A stretch of DNA of 64,000 nucleotides from Chryseobacterium paludis. GTDB taxonomy: Bacteria > Bacteroidota > Bacteroidia > Flavobacteriales > Weeksellaceae. The notes under the pieces were generated by a model that saw only the letters and a list, made by a program, of their open reading frames with translations, was not told the DNA's origin and ran no database searches. Location: contig NZ_CP099966.1 of NCBI RefSeq assembly GCF_025403485.1, forward strand, positions 2,232,001-2,296,000. The letters are read 5' to 3'. Numbering within the stretch: the stretch's first letter is position 1; each line of letters begins with the position of its first letter. The position numbers and the translations under genes were made by a program. Shown one piece after another: positions 54,075 through 62,015 of this stretch.

Positions 54075-55475
54075 TTATTTATTATGAGGCATCAGCATAT
54101 TTTTAGGATCAAGAATCTCATCCAGTTTTTCCTGAGTAAGAACTCCTTTTTCCAACACTAAATTATATACACTTTTTCCTGTTTCTAATGCTTCTTTGGC
54201 AATTTCCGTTGATTTCTTATATCCAATATAAGGATTAAGAGCGGTTACAATACCGATACTGTGTTTCACCATATTTAAACACACTTCCTTATTGGCTGTA
54301 ATACCAACGATACATTTATCACGAAGGGTATCTAACGCATTGGAGAGGAAATTAATATTTTCCATGATCGCATGAGAAAGTACAGGTTCCATTACATTCA
54401 GCTGTAATTGTCCTGCTTCTGCAGCAAAGGTCACTGTAAGATCGTTCCCGATTACTTTAAAACAGACTTGATTAACCACCTCAGGAATTACCGGATTTAC
54501 TTTCCCAGGCATAATAGATGATCCTGGTTGCATTGGCGGCAGATTGATCTCAAAAAGCCCAGCTCTTGGCCCTGAAGAAAGCAATCTCAAATCATTACAG
54601 ATCTTTGATAATTTTAAAGCAAGACGTTTCATCGCTGACGAGTAGATCACGTAAGAACCTGTATCAGGAGTAGCTTCTACTAAATTTGGAGCAGAAACAA
54701 TTGGAAAACCTGTAATCTGAGCTAGGTTTTTAGCACAAAGACTAGCATATCCAATCGGAGCATTGATTCCTGTACCGATTGCTGTAGCTCCCATATTAAC
54801 CTCAACAAAAAGGTCAGCGTTGTTATTCAATTTAGAAATATCTTCTTCAAGATTGGCAGCAAAAGCTTCAAACTCCTGTCCCAAAGTCATAGGAACAGCG
54901 TCTTGAAGCTGCGTTCTTCCCATTTTTATAACATCCTGAAATTCCTGTCCTTTTACACGAAAAGCATTTACAATTTTCTCAAGTCTTTCAACTAATCCTA
55001 CGTTCATACGCAGAAGTCCCATTTTTATAGCAGTAGGATATGCATCGTTTGTCGACTGAGAAAGATTGATATGGTCGTTGGGTGAACAGAACTGATATTC
55101 CCCTTTATTTTTACCTAATTTCTCTAAAACTCTGTTAGCAATTACTTCATTGGCATTCATGTTTATTGAAGTTCCTGCGCCACCCTGAATCATATCTACA
55201 GGAAACTGTTCATGAAGTTTTCCATCAATAAGTTCATCGCAGGTTTCTGCGATTTTGAAATACAACTCTTCATCCAATAAGCCTAACTCGTAATTCGTTT
55301 TAGCAGCCGCCTTTTTCACAAAAGCCAATCCTTTAATAAAGTCCGGATATGAAGAAAGAAGCTGTCCCGAAATTTTGAAGTTATTGATCGCTCTTTGGGT
55401 TTGCACTCCATAATAAGCATCTACCGGTACATTAAGTTCTCCCAGCAAATCGCTTTCTTTTCTGAAATTTTCCAT
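54075..55475 (-). CDS. aspA: aspartate ammonia-lyase
   Basis: 466 residues. The fumarase/aspartase signature is GSSIMPGKVNPVIPEVVNQV. Other boxes are GGAGTSINMNANEVIANR and NDHINLSQSTNDAYPTA. The SxxxTNDAYPT and start (RKESDLLGELNVPVDAYYG) favour aspartase over class II fumarase. It converts aspartate to fumarate and ammonia in the cytoplasm. Monocistronic, with the amidase gene upstream on the same strand separated by a terminator. Confidence 0.93.
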   Translation of the reverse strand: MENFRKESDLLGELNVPVDAYYGVQTQRAINNFKISGQLLSSYPDFIKGLAFVKKAAAKTNYELGLLDEELYFKIAETCDELIDGKLHEQFPVDMIQGGAGTSINMNANEVIANRVLEKLGKNKGEYQFCSPNDHINLSQSTNDAYPTAIKMGLLRMNVGLVERLEKIVNAFRVKGQEFQDVIKMGRTQLQDAVPMTLGQEFEAFAANLEEDISKLNNNADLFVEVNMGATAIGTGINAPIGYASLCAKNLAQITGFPIVSAPNLVEATPDTGSYVIYSSAMKRLALKLSKICNDLRLLSSGPRAGLFEINLPPMQPGSSIMPGKVNPVIPEVVNQVCFKVIGNDLTVTFAAEAGQLQLNVMEPVLSHAIMENINFLSNALDTLRDKCIVGITANKEVCLNMVKHSIGIVTALNPYIGYKKSTEIAKEALETGKSVYNLVLEKGVLTQEKLDEILDPKNMLMPHNK

Positions 55476-55510
55476 TACAGATTTTTTATTTTTTTATCGT
55501 TTAAATATAG

Positions 55511-55538
55511 CAAAAACGCATCGTTATCGGATGCGCTT
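55511..55538 (-). terminator. intrinsic terminator of the amidase gene
   Basis: On the minus strand CGCATC and GATGCG pair, and a T-run (TTTTTG) follows. It lies between the amidase stop and the aspA start. Confidence 0.75.
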
Positions 55539-55544
55539 TAAATT

Positions 55545-56570
55545 TTATTTTACAGGATATTTCTGATTCAAAGCTTGCAATATGGCCCATGTTTCGGCAT
55601 CCATAATTCCATCATAGTTTTGTGGACGGAAATGATACTGAAAGGCTTCAATTGTTTTTTTTGTCGCATCATCCCATGCTCCACTCAACTCTATTCCATA
55701 TCCAAATTTCTGAAATGCTGTCTGAATTAAAAAGATAAATGAAGCTTCATTGTATCGGGTCTGGAAATCAAGTTGCGCTAATTCAAAGATACTTTGTTTT
55801 GCTGCCTCATCATACCACATTCCTATCTGATATTCGTCATATAGTTTTTTCCATGGAAACATTGGTCCCGGATCCTGCTTTCTTGTGGGCGCAATATCGG
55901 AATGCGCCAATACATTGGTTGCAGGAATCTGATATCTAACCACAATATCTTTTGCTAAAGCAGCAACCTTTCTTACCTGCTCATCACTAAATGGCGCAAA
56001 AGTTCTTTTCCCTGCAGCATCAGTTGTATATCCCATGTTGACGATTTCAACTCCAATTGAGTTATCATTCAGATTTTTGTCACTTCTCCAAGAGCTTATT
56101 CCGGCATGATAAGCACGTTTATTTTCATCTACCAATTGATAGATCTCATTATCTCCGGTATTATTAACCAAATAGTGAGCACTTACAGTCTGCTGTGTTA
56201 GAACCATGATCGATTTATCGTCCGGTAAAGCCGTATAATGCAGTATTAAATATTTTTGTCTGAAATTTTGAGCAACAGCCGGAAAGTATGTTTTTACAAC
56301 CTTATATCCTCCAGGTTTTGCAGAGACAATTGAACCGTAGCTAGCCGTATTATCATTCTTCGTTGGATCGGCGATATTGGTGGTGAAAAATTCTACTCCG
56401 CGGTCATTGGTAATTTGTGGTTTTGGCTTTTCAGTAGCAGGTGTTTTTACTACCGTTTTTGGTTGTGTCACTGGATTTTTTGGTTTGTATGTACTTTTCT
56501 TAACATTCTTTTGAGGGGTACAAGAAAAAACAAAAGCACTTAATCCGATGATATATAATGTTTTACGCAT
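55545..56570 (-). CDS. N-acetylmuramoyl-L-alanine amidase (Amidase_2) lipoprotein with peptidoglycan-binding domain
   Basis: 341 residues. The lipoprotein signal ends in FVFSC (Cys17), followed by a Pro/Lys/Thr-rich tether. The amidase domain (about 95-250) has zinc ligands in YLILHYTALPDD and LAHSDIAPTRKQDPG, and also RAYHAGISSWR. The last 70 residues form a PG_binding_1-type domain (GAWDDATKKTIEAFQYHF). AmpD-like amidases of this layout recycle or remodel peptidoglycan in the periplasm. Confidence 0.92.
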   Translation of the reverse strand: MRKTLYIIGLSAFVFSCTPQKNVKKSTYKPKNPVTQPKTVVKTPATEKPKPQITNDRGVEFFTTNIADPTKNDNTASYGSIVSAKPGGYKVVKTYFPAVAQNFRQKYLILHYTALPDDKSIMVLTQQTVSAHYLVNNTGDNEIYQLVDENKRAYHAGISSWRSDKNLNDNSIGVEIVNMGYTTDAAGKRTFAPFSDEQVRKVAALAKDIVVRYQIPATNVLAHSDIAPTRKQDPGPMFPWKKLYDEYQIGMWYDEAAKQSIFELAQLDFQTRYNEASFIFLIQTAFQKFGYGIELSGAWDDATKKTIEAFQYHFRPQNYDGIMDAETWAILQALNQKYPVK

Positions 56571-56630
56571 TAGTCGAAATTTTTAATCATTTATTACCCT
56601 CAAAAATACGTAAAATTTTCTTGAAATTTA

Positions 56631-56662
56631 TTTGGTAAATAAAGAAATCTATTCTATATTTG
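56631..56662 (+). promoter_or_regulatory. promoter of the tRNA-Ser/Pro/Arg cluster
   Basis: TTTG (56631-56634), a 20-base spacer and TATATTTG (56655-56662) match the flavobacterial consensus, 45 bases before tRNA-Ser. Confidence 0.8.
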
Positions 56663-56707
56663 CACTCGCAATAACGGAACAACGATCATTCAAAAAACGT
56701 TATAACA

Positions 56708-56794
56708 GGAGAGTTGCCTGAGAGGCCGAAAGGACATGTTTGCTAAACATGCGTACTGGAAACGGTACCAAGGGTTCGAATCCCTTACTCTCCG
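56708..56794 (+). tRNA. tRNA-Ser (GCT)
   Basis: 87 bases, class II with a long variable arm. Acceptor GGAGAGT/ACTCTCC, anticodon loop TTGCTAA (anticodon GCT), T-arm AGGGTTCGAATCCCT. First tRNA of a three-gene transcript. Confidence 0.96.
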
Positions 56795-56807
56795 CGACTA
56801 TCATTTT

Positions 56808-56882
56808 CGGGGCGTAGCGTAGTCCGGTCATCGCGCCTGGTTTGGGACCAGGAGGTCGCAGGTTCGAATCCTGCCGCCCCGA
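56808..56882 (+). tRNA. tRNA-Pro (TGG), copy 1
   Basis: 75 bases. Acceptor CGGGGCG/CGCCCCG, anticodon loop TTTGGGA (TGG), T-arm GCAGGTTCGAATCCTGC. A copy with the same sequence is at 59858-59932. Confidence 0.96.
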
Positions 56883-56928
56883 CTTTTTTTTAACGCGCTT
56901 ATAGACTAAGCGAGAATCAACTTTTTAT

Positions 56929-57002
56929 GGGTGCGTAGCTCAGCTGGATAGAGCATCTGCCTTCTAAGCAGACGGTCAAAGGTTCGAATCCTTTCGCGCT
57001 CA
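56929..57002 (+). tRNA. tRNA-Arg (TCT), copy 1
   Basis: 74 bases. Anticodon loop CTTCTAA (TCT). The acceptor GGGTGCG pairs with CGCGCTC through two G-U wobbles. T-arm AAAGGTTCGAATCCTTT. Its 3' half and following terminator are the source of the repeats at 57070, 60098 and 60455. Confidence 0.95.
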
Positions 57003-57007
57003 CTTCT

Positions 57008-57037
57008 AAACTCACAATCTCTATTGTGAGTTTTTTT
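57008..57037 (+). terminator. terminator of the first tRNA cluster
   Basis: AAACTCACAAT-CTCT-ATTGTGAGTTT followed by a T-run. The same terminator follows tRNA-Arg copy 2 and fragments A and B. Confidence 0.85.
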
Positions 57038-57069
57038 GTTTTTATATACTTCAGCAAAGAAATAATATA

Positions 57070-57127
57070 GGATAGAGCATCCCGATTGTAATCGGGACGG
57101 TCAAAGGTTCGAATCCTTTCGCGCTCA
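57070..57127 (+). repeat. truncated tRNA-Arg fragment A with palindromic anticodon arm
   Basis: 58 bases. It matches tRNA-Arg from the D-arm (GGATAGAGCAT) to the 3' end (GGTCAAAGGTTCGAATCC...CGCGCTCA). The 5' acceptor strand and start of the D-arm are missing, and the anticodon arm is replaced by TCCCGATT-GT-AATCGGGA. It cannot fold as a working tRNA. It carries its own copy of the terminator. I read it as the scar of a GIY-YIG element like the one ending at 60512. Confidence 0.8.
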
Positions 57128-57132
57128 CTTCT

Positions 57133-57162
57133 AAACTCACAATTCATATTGTGAGTTTTTTT
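57133..57162 (+). terminator. duplicated tRNA terminator after fragment A
   Basis: AAACTCACAAT-TCAT-ATTGTGAGTTT plus T-run; same stem as 57008-57037 with a different loop. Confidence 0.8.
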
Positions 57163-57166
57163 GTTT

Positions 57167-57460
57167 TCAGCCATCTTTTAAAAATATTCTAAGATCATCT
57201 TTTACCTCCTTAATTATGCATTTCAACCTCTGGTCATTAATTTGAGTAAACTGCATTTCTACTACTTTCCTATTGGATAATTTGCCATACATTCTTGCTA
57301 TGTCACTAATTCCGTATATTGCAGCCCTTGCTATCCCAAAATCTTCATTAAGAATATACCTTATGCATAATCCTTCCAACCATTCGGGATCATTTATTCC
57401 ATTGATTGCTCCAATAATTACCTCTATAATATTTGTATTGCTATCAAGAATTTTTATTAC
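57167..57460 (-). pseudogene. 5'-truncated HEAT-repeat immunity-type gene
   Basis: The longest reading from a recognised start is 71 codons from a TTG at 57379. The frame is open and protein-like further upstream to 57460 (KILDSNTNIIEVIIGAING), where a stop precedes it and no start codon is available. The body (GLCIRYILNEDFGIARAAI, DIARMYGKLSNRKVV, VKDDLRIFLKDG) resembles small HEAT-repeat proteins used as immunity proteins next to polymorphic toxins. So this is probably the remaining C-terminal part of such a gene, ending directly at the duplicated tRNA terminator. Confidence 0.6.
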
Positions 57461-57520
57461 TTAGGATTTGCTTGTATAATTATAATTTTGGTAGTGCATA
57501 TTGATCAATTCTGACAAGTT

Positions 57521-57658
57521 TTATTCAATTAAAGAATCATTCTTTAGTACCTGTTCTAATGCTGGTAGGTACATTTTATAAAAATCTGTTTCTTTCAATT
57601 TTATAATATCTGTTTTTATATTAGTATTCGTAGAGTTACTTTTATTACTTACCCACAA
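57521..57658 (-). pseudogene. short gene remnant, unknown
   Basis: A minus-strand frame of 46 codons opens at a TTG after a stop and ends at 57521-57523 with TDFYKMYLPALEQVLKNDS. It has protein-like composition but no ATG and no recognisable family. It lies between the SMI1-type gene and the HEAT remnant and is likely debris of another immunity or toxin gene. Confidence 0.3.
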
Positions 57659-57693
57659 TTATACCTATACAATTGTGAGAATGCCTTGATTGA

Positions 57694-58257
57694 TTAATCT
57701 TGAAAATACTGTTCAAACCATTGATCAAAAATCTCTTTGTACTTTTCCTGAGCAACTTTAATCAGCAAATTAGGATCTTCAATTTGATCAAAGTTGTAGT
57801 CTCCTTTCATCCACTTTAAATATTCCCTCAAATCTTCACTCTCTCCATAACTCTCTTCGTCTCTGTAAAAATAAGCTTCATCAAAATCCACTCCAATTTC
57901 AGTATCATAGGTGAGCAAGTAAAAAAGTTGCAAGATATTGACTGCAACAATATGAACACCACCTTCATCTCCAAAAACCACAATAGGCATTTGATTTAAG
58001 GGCTGATTGGATCCATCATTCCAAACTGCATAAATTGAACCTGAACCATTTGCCTGAGCAAAAGGAAATAAACGATTCAAAAAACTCTCATCCTCGCTCC
58101 AACTCATCAATCCAGATTTATCATCTATTAAAACTCCAAAACCATCTACATAATTTTCGAAAGAAGAAATATTGTTCTGAAAATAGATCAATTTTTCCAG
58201 CTCCGTTGGGATTTCGCTTAGCCCCAAATTCTCTTTAAATTCTATGATATCTATCAT
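57694..58257 (-). CDS. SMI1/KNR4-type (probable immunity) protein
   Basis: 187 residues, soluble, acidic. Features of the SMI1/KNR4 superfamily: ELEKLIYFQNNISSFENY near the start, LFPFAQANGSGSIYAVW, MPIVVFGDEGGVHIVAVN, and an acidic C-terminal helical region. In bacteria such proteins mostly neutralise toxins delivered by neighbouring cells. No toxin gene is attached, so it would be an orphan immunity protein in this island. Confidence 0.8.
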   Translation of the reverse strand: MIDIIEFKENLGLSEIPTELEKLIYFQNNISSFENYVDGFGVLIDDKSGLMSWSEDESFLNRLFPFAQANGSGSIYAVWNDGSNQPLNQMPIVVFGDEGGVHIVAVNILQLFYLLTYDTEIGVDFDEAYFYRDEESYGESEDLREYLKWMKGDYNFDQIEDPNLLIKVAQEKYKEIFDQWFEQYFQD

Positions 58258-58400
58258 TTCTTTTATTATTTAAAATAGGTCCACCTTATAATTTTCCGAC
58301 AAGGTAAATGTAAGAAAATGTAAAAATTTTTTACGCAAAAGAATCATCTATCTAACGATATTTATTTCTATTTTCACATTATGTTTATAATTAAAAAAAT

Positions 58401-58892
58401 ATGACAACACATCCATATTGGGGCTCCGTAGATCAAGATTGGGCAGGTTTTTCATCTCATATCTCATTCTCTCATCCGTTTTTCACAGAACAGAATATTA
58501 CTATATTTCTTGGAGAAGAGTTTGATGATGATGGAGAAGAAATTGAAGAACCACCCACTGAAAATCAGCTGGATGCTTTTGCAAATACGTATCAGGATTT
58601 CTTGGCAAATATTGAAACTAATCTAAGTAGCATTCAGAATAAAGCCTTTGACTATTATCAAAAACATTATGCTCATTATTTTGAAAACCCAGAAAAATCC
58701 GGCGAAGCAGCATTGGGTATTGACACTGTAGAAAAACACAATGAGTATATTAAAGAACTAATGTATTTAAGGGTTTTAGAAAACCACACTATTAAAATCA
58801 GTATTCGTTATCAGGTGGATACCGAACATGGAATTGAATTTAAACTTGTTGGTGGGCAGATAGAAAAAGTTGGTGGAATTGCAGAGACATAA
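58401..58892 (+). CDS. DUF6985/DUF2004-like protein, probable immunity type
   Basis: 163 residues, strongly acidic, no signal peptide. The beginning WGSVDQDWAGFSSHISFSHP and the middle EFDDDGEEIEEPPTENQLDA precede a helical stretch. The end is EHGIEFKLVGGQIEKVGGIAE. The overall pattern (short beta start, acidic loop, FxxxxYQDFL helix) is like small DUF6985/DUF2004 proteins found beside polymorphic toxins. The family call is tentative. It is the only plus-strand gene in the island between the two tRNA pairs, with its own terminator. Confidence 0.65.
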   Translation: MTTHPYWGSVDQDWAGFSSHISFSHPFFTEQNITIFLGEEFDDDGEEIEEPPTENQLDAFANTYQDFLANIETNLSSIQNKAFDYYQKHYAHYFENPEKSGEAALGIDTVEKHNEYIKELMYLRVLENHTIKISIRYQVDTEHGIEFKLVGGQIEKVGGIAET

Positions 58893-58915
58893 TTGCTTGT
58901 TAAGCATTCTAAAAT

Positions 58916-58951
58916 ACAAAAGACCGGAAAATATATTTTCCGGTCTTTTGT
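58916..58951 (+). terminator. terminator after the 58401-58892 gene
   Basis: ACAAAAGACCGGAAAAT and ATTTTCCGGTCTTTTGT form a 17-bp perfect stem with a two-base loop, followed by ATAATTTTTT. Confidence 0.85.
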
Positions 58952-59011
58952 ATAATTTTTTTATGTCGGATACGAGCAAGACGCTAGCATTAGTACAGGA
59001 GGATATGACTT

Positions 59012-59335
59012 TTAGATCCACAAATCATTGAAATATTTTGCAAAAACATCTAATCCTTTTTGTATTTTTTCCTCCCTTTCATCTATTGAAATATTCTCAA
59101 ATTTTTTTGGATAACAATAATATTCAAATGGGAAAATCATTTCCCCGAGCCTATCACTCCAAAACCTAAACATTAAATCAACAGTCATCTTTTTATCTTC
59201 AAAAAAGATTTCATTTTTGAAATCAGGTAAAGTTGGCATCTCCTTTTTATCTACTTTATCTTTAAAAGCTTTTAGCATTGGATAAATACTTTCGGATAAA
59301 GTATATTTTAAATCGTATAGTTCCTCTTTTCTCAT
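59012..59335 (-). CDS. candidate immunity protein for the adjacent barnase-like toxin
   Basis: 107 residues, helical, no signal peptide. Readable features: ELYDLKYTLSESIYPMLKAF, FRFWSDRLGEMIFPFEYY and a C-terminal GLDVFAKYFNDLWI. It does not resemble barstar. Its ATG overlaps the stop of the toxin remnant (TAATG), the typical spacing of toxin-immunity pairs. I infer that it protects against the barnase-like RNase encoded just upstream. The gene itself looks intact. Confidence 0.65.
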   Translation of the reverse strand: MRKEELYDLKYTLSESIYPMLKAFKDKVDKKEMPTLPDFKNEIFFEDKKMTVDLMFRFWSDRLGEMIFPFEYYCYPKKFENISIDEREEKIQKGLDVFAKYFNDLWI

Positions 59336-59641
59336 TATCTAACTTTTTTAAATGACCCTTTTTTATAATGTAGATTTGTAATATAAGTACTACCATCACT
59401 ACCAGTTACTATTCTTGCTTTATCTCTGGTTGCACCATTTTCTCTCTGCTCCGATGTAGGTGACTCATTTAAATCATAAGTTCTATAATCAATATTACCA
59501 TTTTTTACCTTTTTTAGGTAATATTTCAAAATTTTCCAATTCTTTTGCATTAAACTTCTATGGATTATTATATACTCCAGTCTGCTGCTCTATCATCGTT
59601 TCTCCGAATGGTAAATCTAAGAAAAATTGATCATTCCCATT
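59335..59641 (-). pseudogene. broken RHS-repeat toxin end with barnase-like RNase domain
   Basis: Reading down the minus strand from 59641 gives QFFLDLPFGETMIEQQTG, YNNP, a stop where Tyr would be expected, then KFNAKELE. This is the end of an RHS core. The canonical continuation (YYYGARYYDP-like) is absent. In a second frame follow NIDYRTYDLNE, ARIVTGSDGSTYITNLHY and SFKKVR. These line up with the barnase C-terminus (acidic/Arg strand, RI..S-D, HY...F-KxR). A 71-codon ORF from 59550 covers only this tail. So a polymorphic toxin lost its body by deletion, one stop and one frameshift. Confidence 0.7.
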
Positions 59642-59804
59642 ACTCTATTATTTCTGCCATATTATTATTAAGTTTATTTTACGCTTAATTAACAGACCAT
59701 CTCTACATAGATTTAACATAATGATTAATAACCTTATAGCGACAATCATTTTTAATTCAGTAATATTTTATCAATTTTTATTTTTTTAATTCAAAAAACT
59801 ATCA

Positions 59805-59812
59805 TATATTTG
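59805..59812 (+). promoter_or_regulatory. -7 promoter element of the second tRNA-Pro/Arg pair
   Basis: TATATTTG, followed by GCACCCACA, is the same box used before the first tRNA cluster. It lies 45 bases before tRNA-Pro copy 2, the same distance as in the first cluster. The -33 region is a run of T. Confidence 0.65.
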
Positions 59813-59857
59813 CACCCACAAAAAAAGAGGTAAAACTCGTTTTAGATGACCTTTAAT

Positions 59858-59932
59858 CGGGGCGTAGCGTAGTCCGGTCATCGCGCCTGGTTTGGGACCA
59901 GGAGGTCGCAGGTTCGAATCCTGCCGCCCCGA
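59858..59932 (+). tRNA. tRNA-Pro (TGG), copy 2
   Basis: 75 bases, the same sequence as copy 1 at 56808-56882 (anticodon TGG). Confidence 0.96.
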
Positions 59933-59957
59933 CTTTTTTAAAATAAAAACCTATTTA

Positions 59958-60031
59958 GGGTGCGTAGCTCAGCTGGATAGAGCATCTGCCTTCTAAGCAG
60001 ACGGTCAAAGGTTCGAATCCTTTCGCGCTCA
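59958..60031 (+). tRNA. tRNA-Arg (TCT), copy 2
   Basis: 74 bases, the same sequence as copy 1 at 56929-57002 (anticodon TCT). The spacer to tRNA-Pro is shorter (25 instead of 46 bases). Confidence 0.95.
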
Positions 60032-60034
60032 CTT

Positions 60035-60066
60035 AAAACTCACAATCTTTATTGTGAGTTTTTTTG
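60035..60066 (+). terminator. terminator after tRNA-Arg copy 2
   Basis: AAACTCACAAT-CTTT-ATTGTGAGTTT plus T-run, as after tRNA-Arg copy 1. Confidence 0.85.
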
Positions 60067-60097
60067 TTTACATAATTCATGTATTAATTCACACAAA

Positions 60098-60512
<415 letters not shown>

Positions 60513-60536
60513 CTTAAGGAGATAGGTATACTTTAG

Positions 60537-61625
60537 CTAATTGGTACTCGCCTCTTTACCAAATTTTTTCAGCGTTATAAAATGCGAACGCAGCGCGGAT
60601 AAAAAGCTCTTATTTTCATTGTAAGGCAAATTGAACTCCATCGCTGTCTTTTTTACAATGACGGAGATCTCTCCATAGTGTATGTGGCATACTTTAGGAA
60701 ACAGGTGATGTTCGATCTGCCTGTTCAGTCCACCAAGGAAAAATGCTGCGAGCTTATTGTGTGTTGCAAAATTCGCAGTTGTACGCATCTGATGCTCTGC
60801 CCATGCTTCTTCCATCTGCCCAGCTTCGTTAGGCACAGGGAAATTAGTGCCTTCAACAACATGAGCCAGCTGAAACACCAGTCCCATCGTTAAGCCTTCG
60901 GCAATATGCAGAAACAAAAAGCCAATCAGAAACTGCCACCAGCTTATATCCATCACCAATAGGGGCAATACAATAAAAAGGAAGTAATAAAGCGCTTTAT
61001 AGAAAAATAAATTGAAATACTCCAGCTTCGGATGCTTGCTTTGATGTGCACCAATTTTTTTCTGGAAAAACTTCACAAAATCCTTACGGAATACCCATGA
61101 CAGGGAGGCCAGACTGTAAAGCGGAAAGGCGTACCAATGCTGGTATCGCTGAATGCGATTCACTTCATCTTCTTCAGCAATCCGGATCAATCCTGGTGCT
61201 ACCTCAATATCCTCGTCGTGGCCAGGTATATTTGTATAGGTGTGATGAACCACATTGTGGGTGATACTCCAAACATATGGATTGGCGCCGATCAGGTTAA
61301 AAATAATCCCAAATAGTTTATTCACTTTTTTATTACCAGAGAGGGCACCATGTATAGCGTCGTGACACACATTGAAGCCTACAAAGGCACTAAACATACC
61401 CAGAACTGCAGCAAGTGGTAAGAACATCCAGATAGGTAATGGAGCCAAAATGATTAAAAGGTAAACTCCTGTGAACCCAGCAAGGAAAAACGCAGTTTTA
61501 CCCCACATGTGGACATTAGCATGTTGACTTAATTGATGCTGACTAAAAAATTGATCTACTCTACTCCTTAGGGTTGCATAAAAAAGAGAGCCAGAAGCTG
61601 ATGAGAATTTTACTTTTTGTGACAT
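60537..61625 (-). CDS. fatty acid desaturase (membrane, three-His-box type)
   Basis: 362 residues. His boxes: HDAIH, HNVVHH (continuing to TYTNIPGHDED) and RQIEHHLFP; the last, with Gln for His, is typical of front-end (delta-5/6-like) and linoleoyl-CoA-type desaturases. There is no cytochrome b5 domain. Four or more membrane helices (about 45-88, 215-250). It introduces a double bond into acyl chains at the inner membrane using di-iron and oxygen. Two 60-base lines I counted inside the gene are 45-47% G+C, clearly above most of the window, so recent transfer is likely. Confidence 0.92.
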   Translation of the reverse strand: MSQKVKFSSASGSLFYATLRSRVDQFFSQHQLSQHANVHMWGKTAFFLAGFTGVYLLIILAPLPIWMFLPLAAVLGMFSAFVGFNVCHDAIHGALSGNKKVNKLFGIIFNLIGANPYVWSITHNVVHHTYTNIPGHDEDIEVAPGLIRIAEEDEVNRIQRYQHWYAFPLYSLASLSWVFRKDFVKFFQKKIGAHQSKHPKLEYFNLFFYKALYYFLFIVLPLLVMDISWWQFLIGFLFLHIAEGLTMGLVFQLAHVVEGTNFPVPNEAGQMEEAWAEHQMRTTANFATHNKLAAFFLGGLNRQIEHHLFPKVCHIHYGEISVIVKKTAMEFNLPYNENKSFLSALRSHFITLKKFGKEASTN

Positions 61626-62015
61626 AAGATATCTTGTTTGATCTACCTGACGCGAACAAACAGATGTGCTAAAATCGGGTGTTTGAATAAGGAGGGTATT
61701 GAGTTTTCCGGTACATTACCAGATTGTATATATGTATAACGTATTAATTGTTAATTTATTATAGTTTCATAAAACGCACATCTATAAGGTTGTGTCGTTA
61801 CTCGAATTAATTGTATCCCTTTGTAATAAATATTACCTAAAAAGACGGACAGAACATTAAAAAACACCTCGCCTTCATTTACTAAAAAGCTCAATGACAA
61901 CCCCTTATGTTCACTTTAAAACTCACAATTCTATTTATTCATTTATAATAATGTGCCCTAATATTTTGTACATTAGCTTTATCTAATTTCTTTCTCTTAT
62001 TAACCCAACCGAACT
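61626..62015. other. 390-base intergenic region with displaced tRNA terminator sequence
   Basis: It carries the desaturase promoter region on the left and the Crp-type gene's leader on the right. At 61911-61937 it contains a match to the tRNA-Arg downstream sequence (listed separately). No ORF or RNA gene recognised in the remainder. Confidence 0.5.
61911..61937 (+). repeat. fragment D: displaced start of the tRNA-Arg terminator
   Basis: TCACTTTAAAACTCACAATT matches the sequence following the tRNA-Arg copies and fragment B (TCACTTTAGAACTCACAATC) at 18 of 20 bases. Together with fragment C it brackets the desaturase gene, with TCACTT present at both sides as a possible target duplication. Confidence 0.6.

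Noticed and set aside
58966..59011. A G+C-richer stretch reading GYEQDASISTGGYDF on the plus strand
   Set aside because: Only about 18 codons, no start codon, no recognisable family. It could be a fragment of a lost gene, but nothing supports a call.
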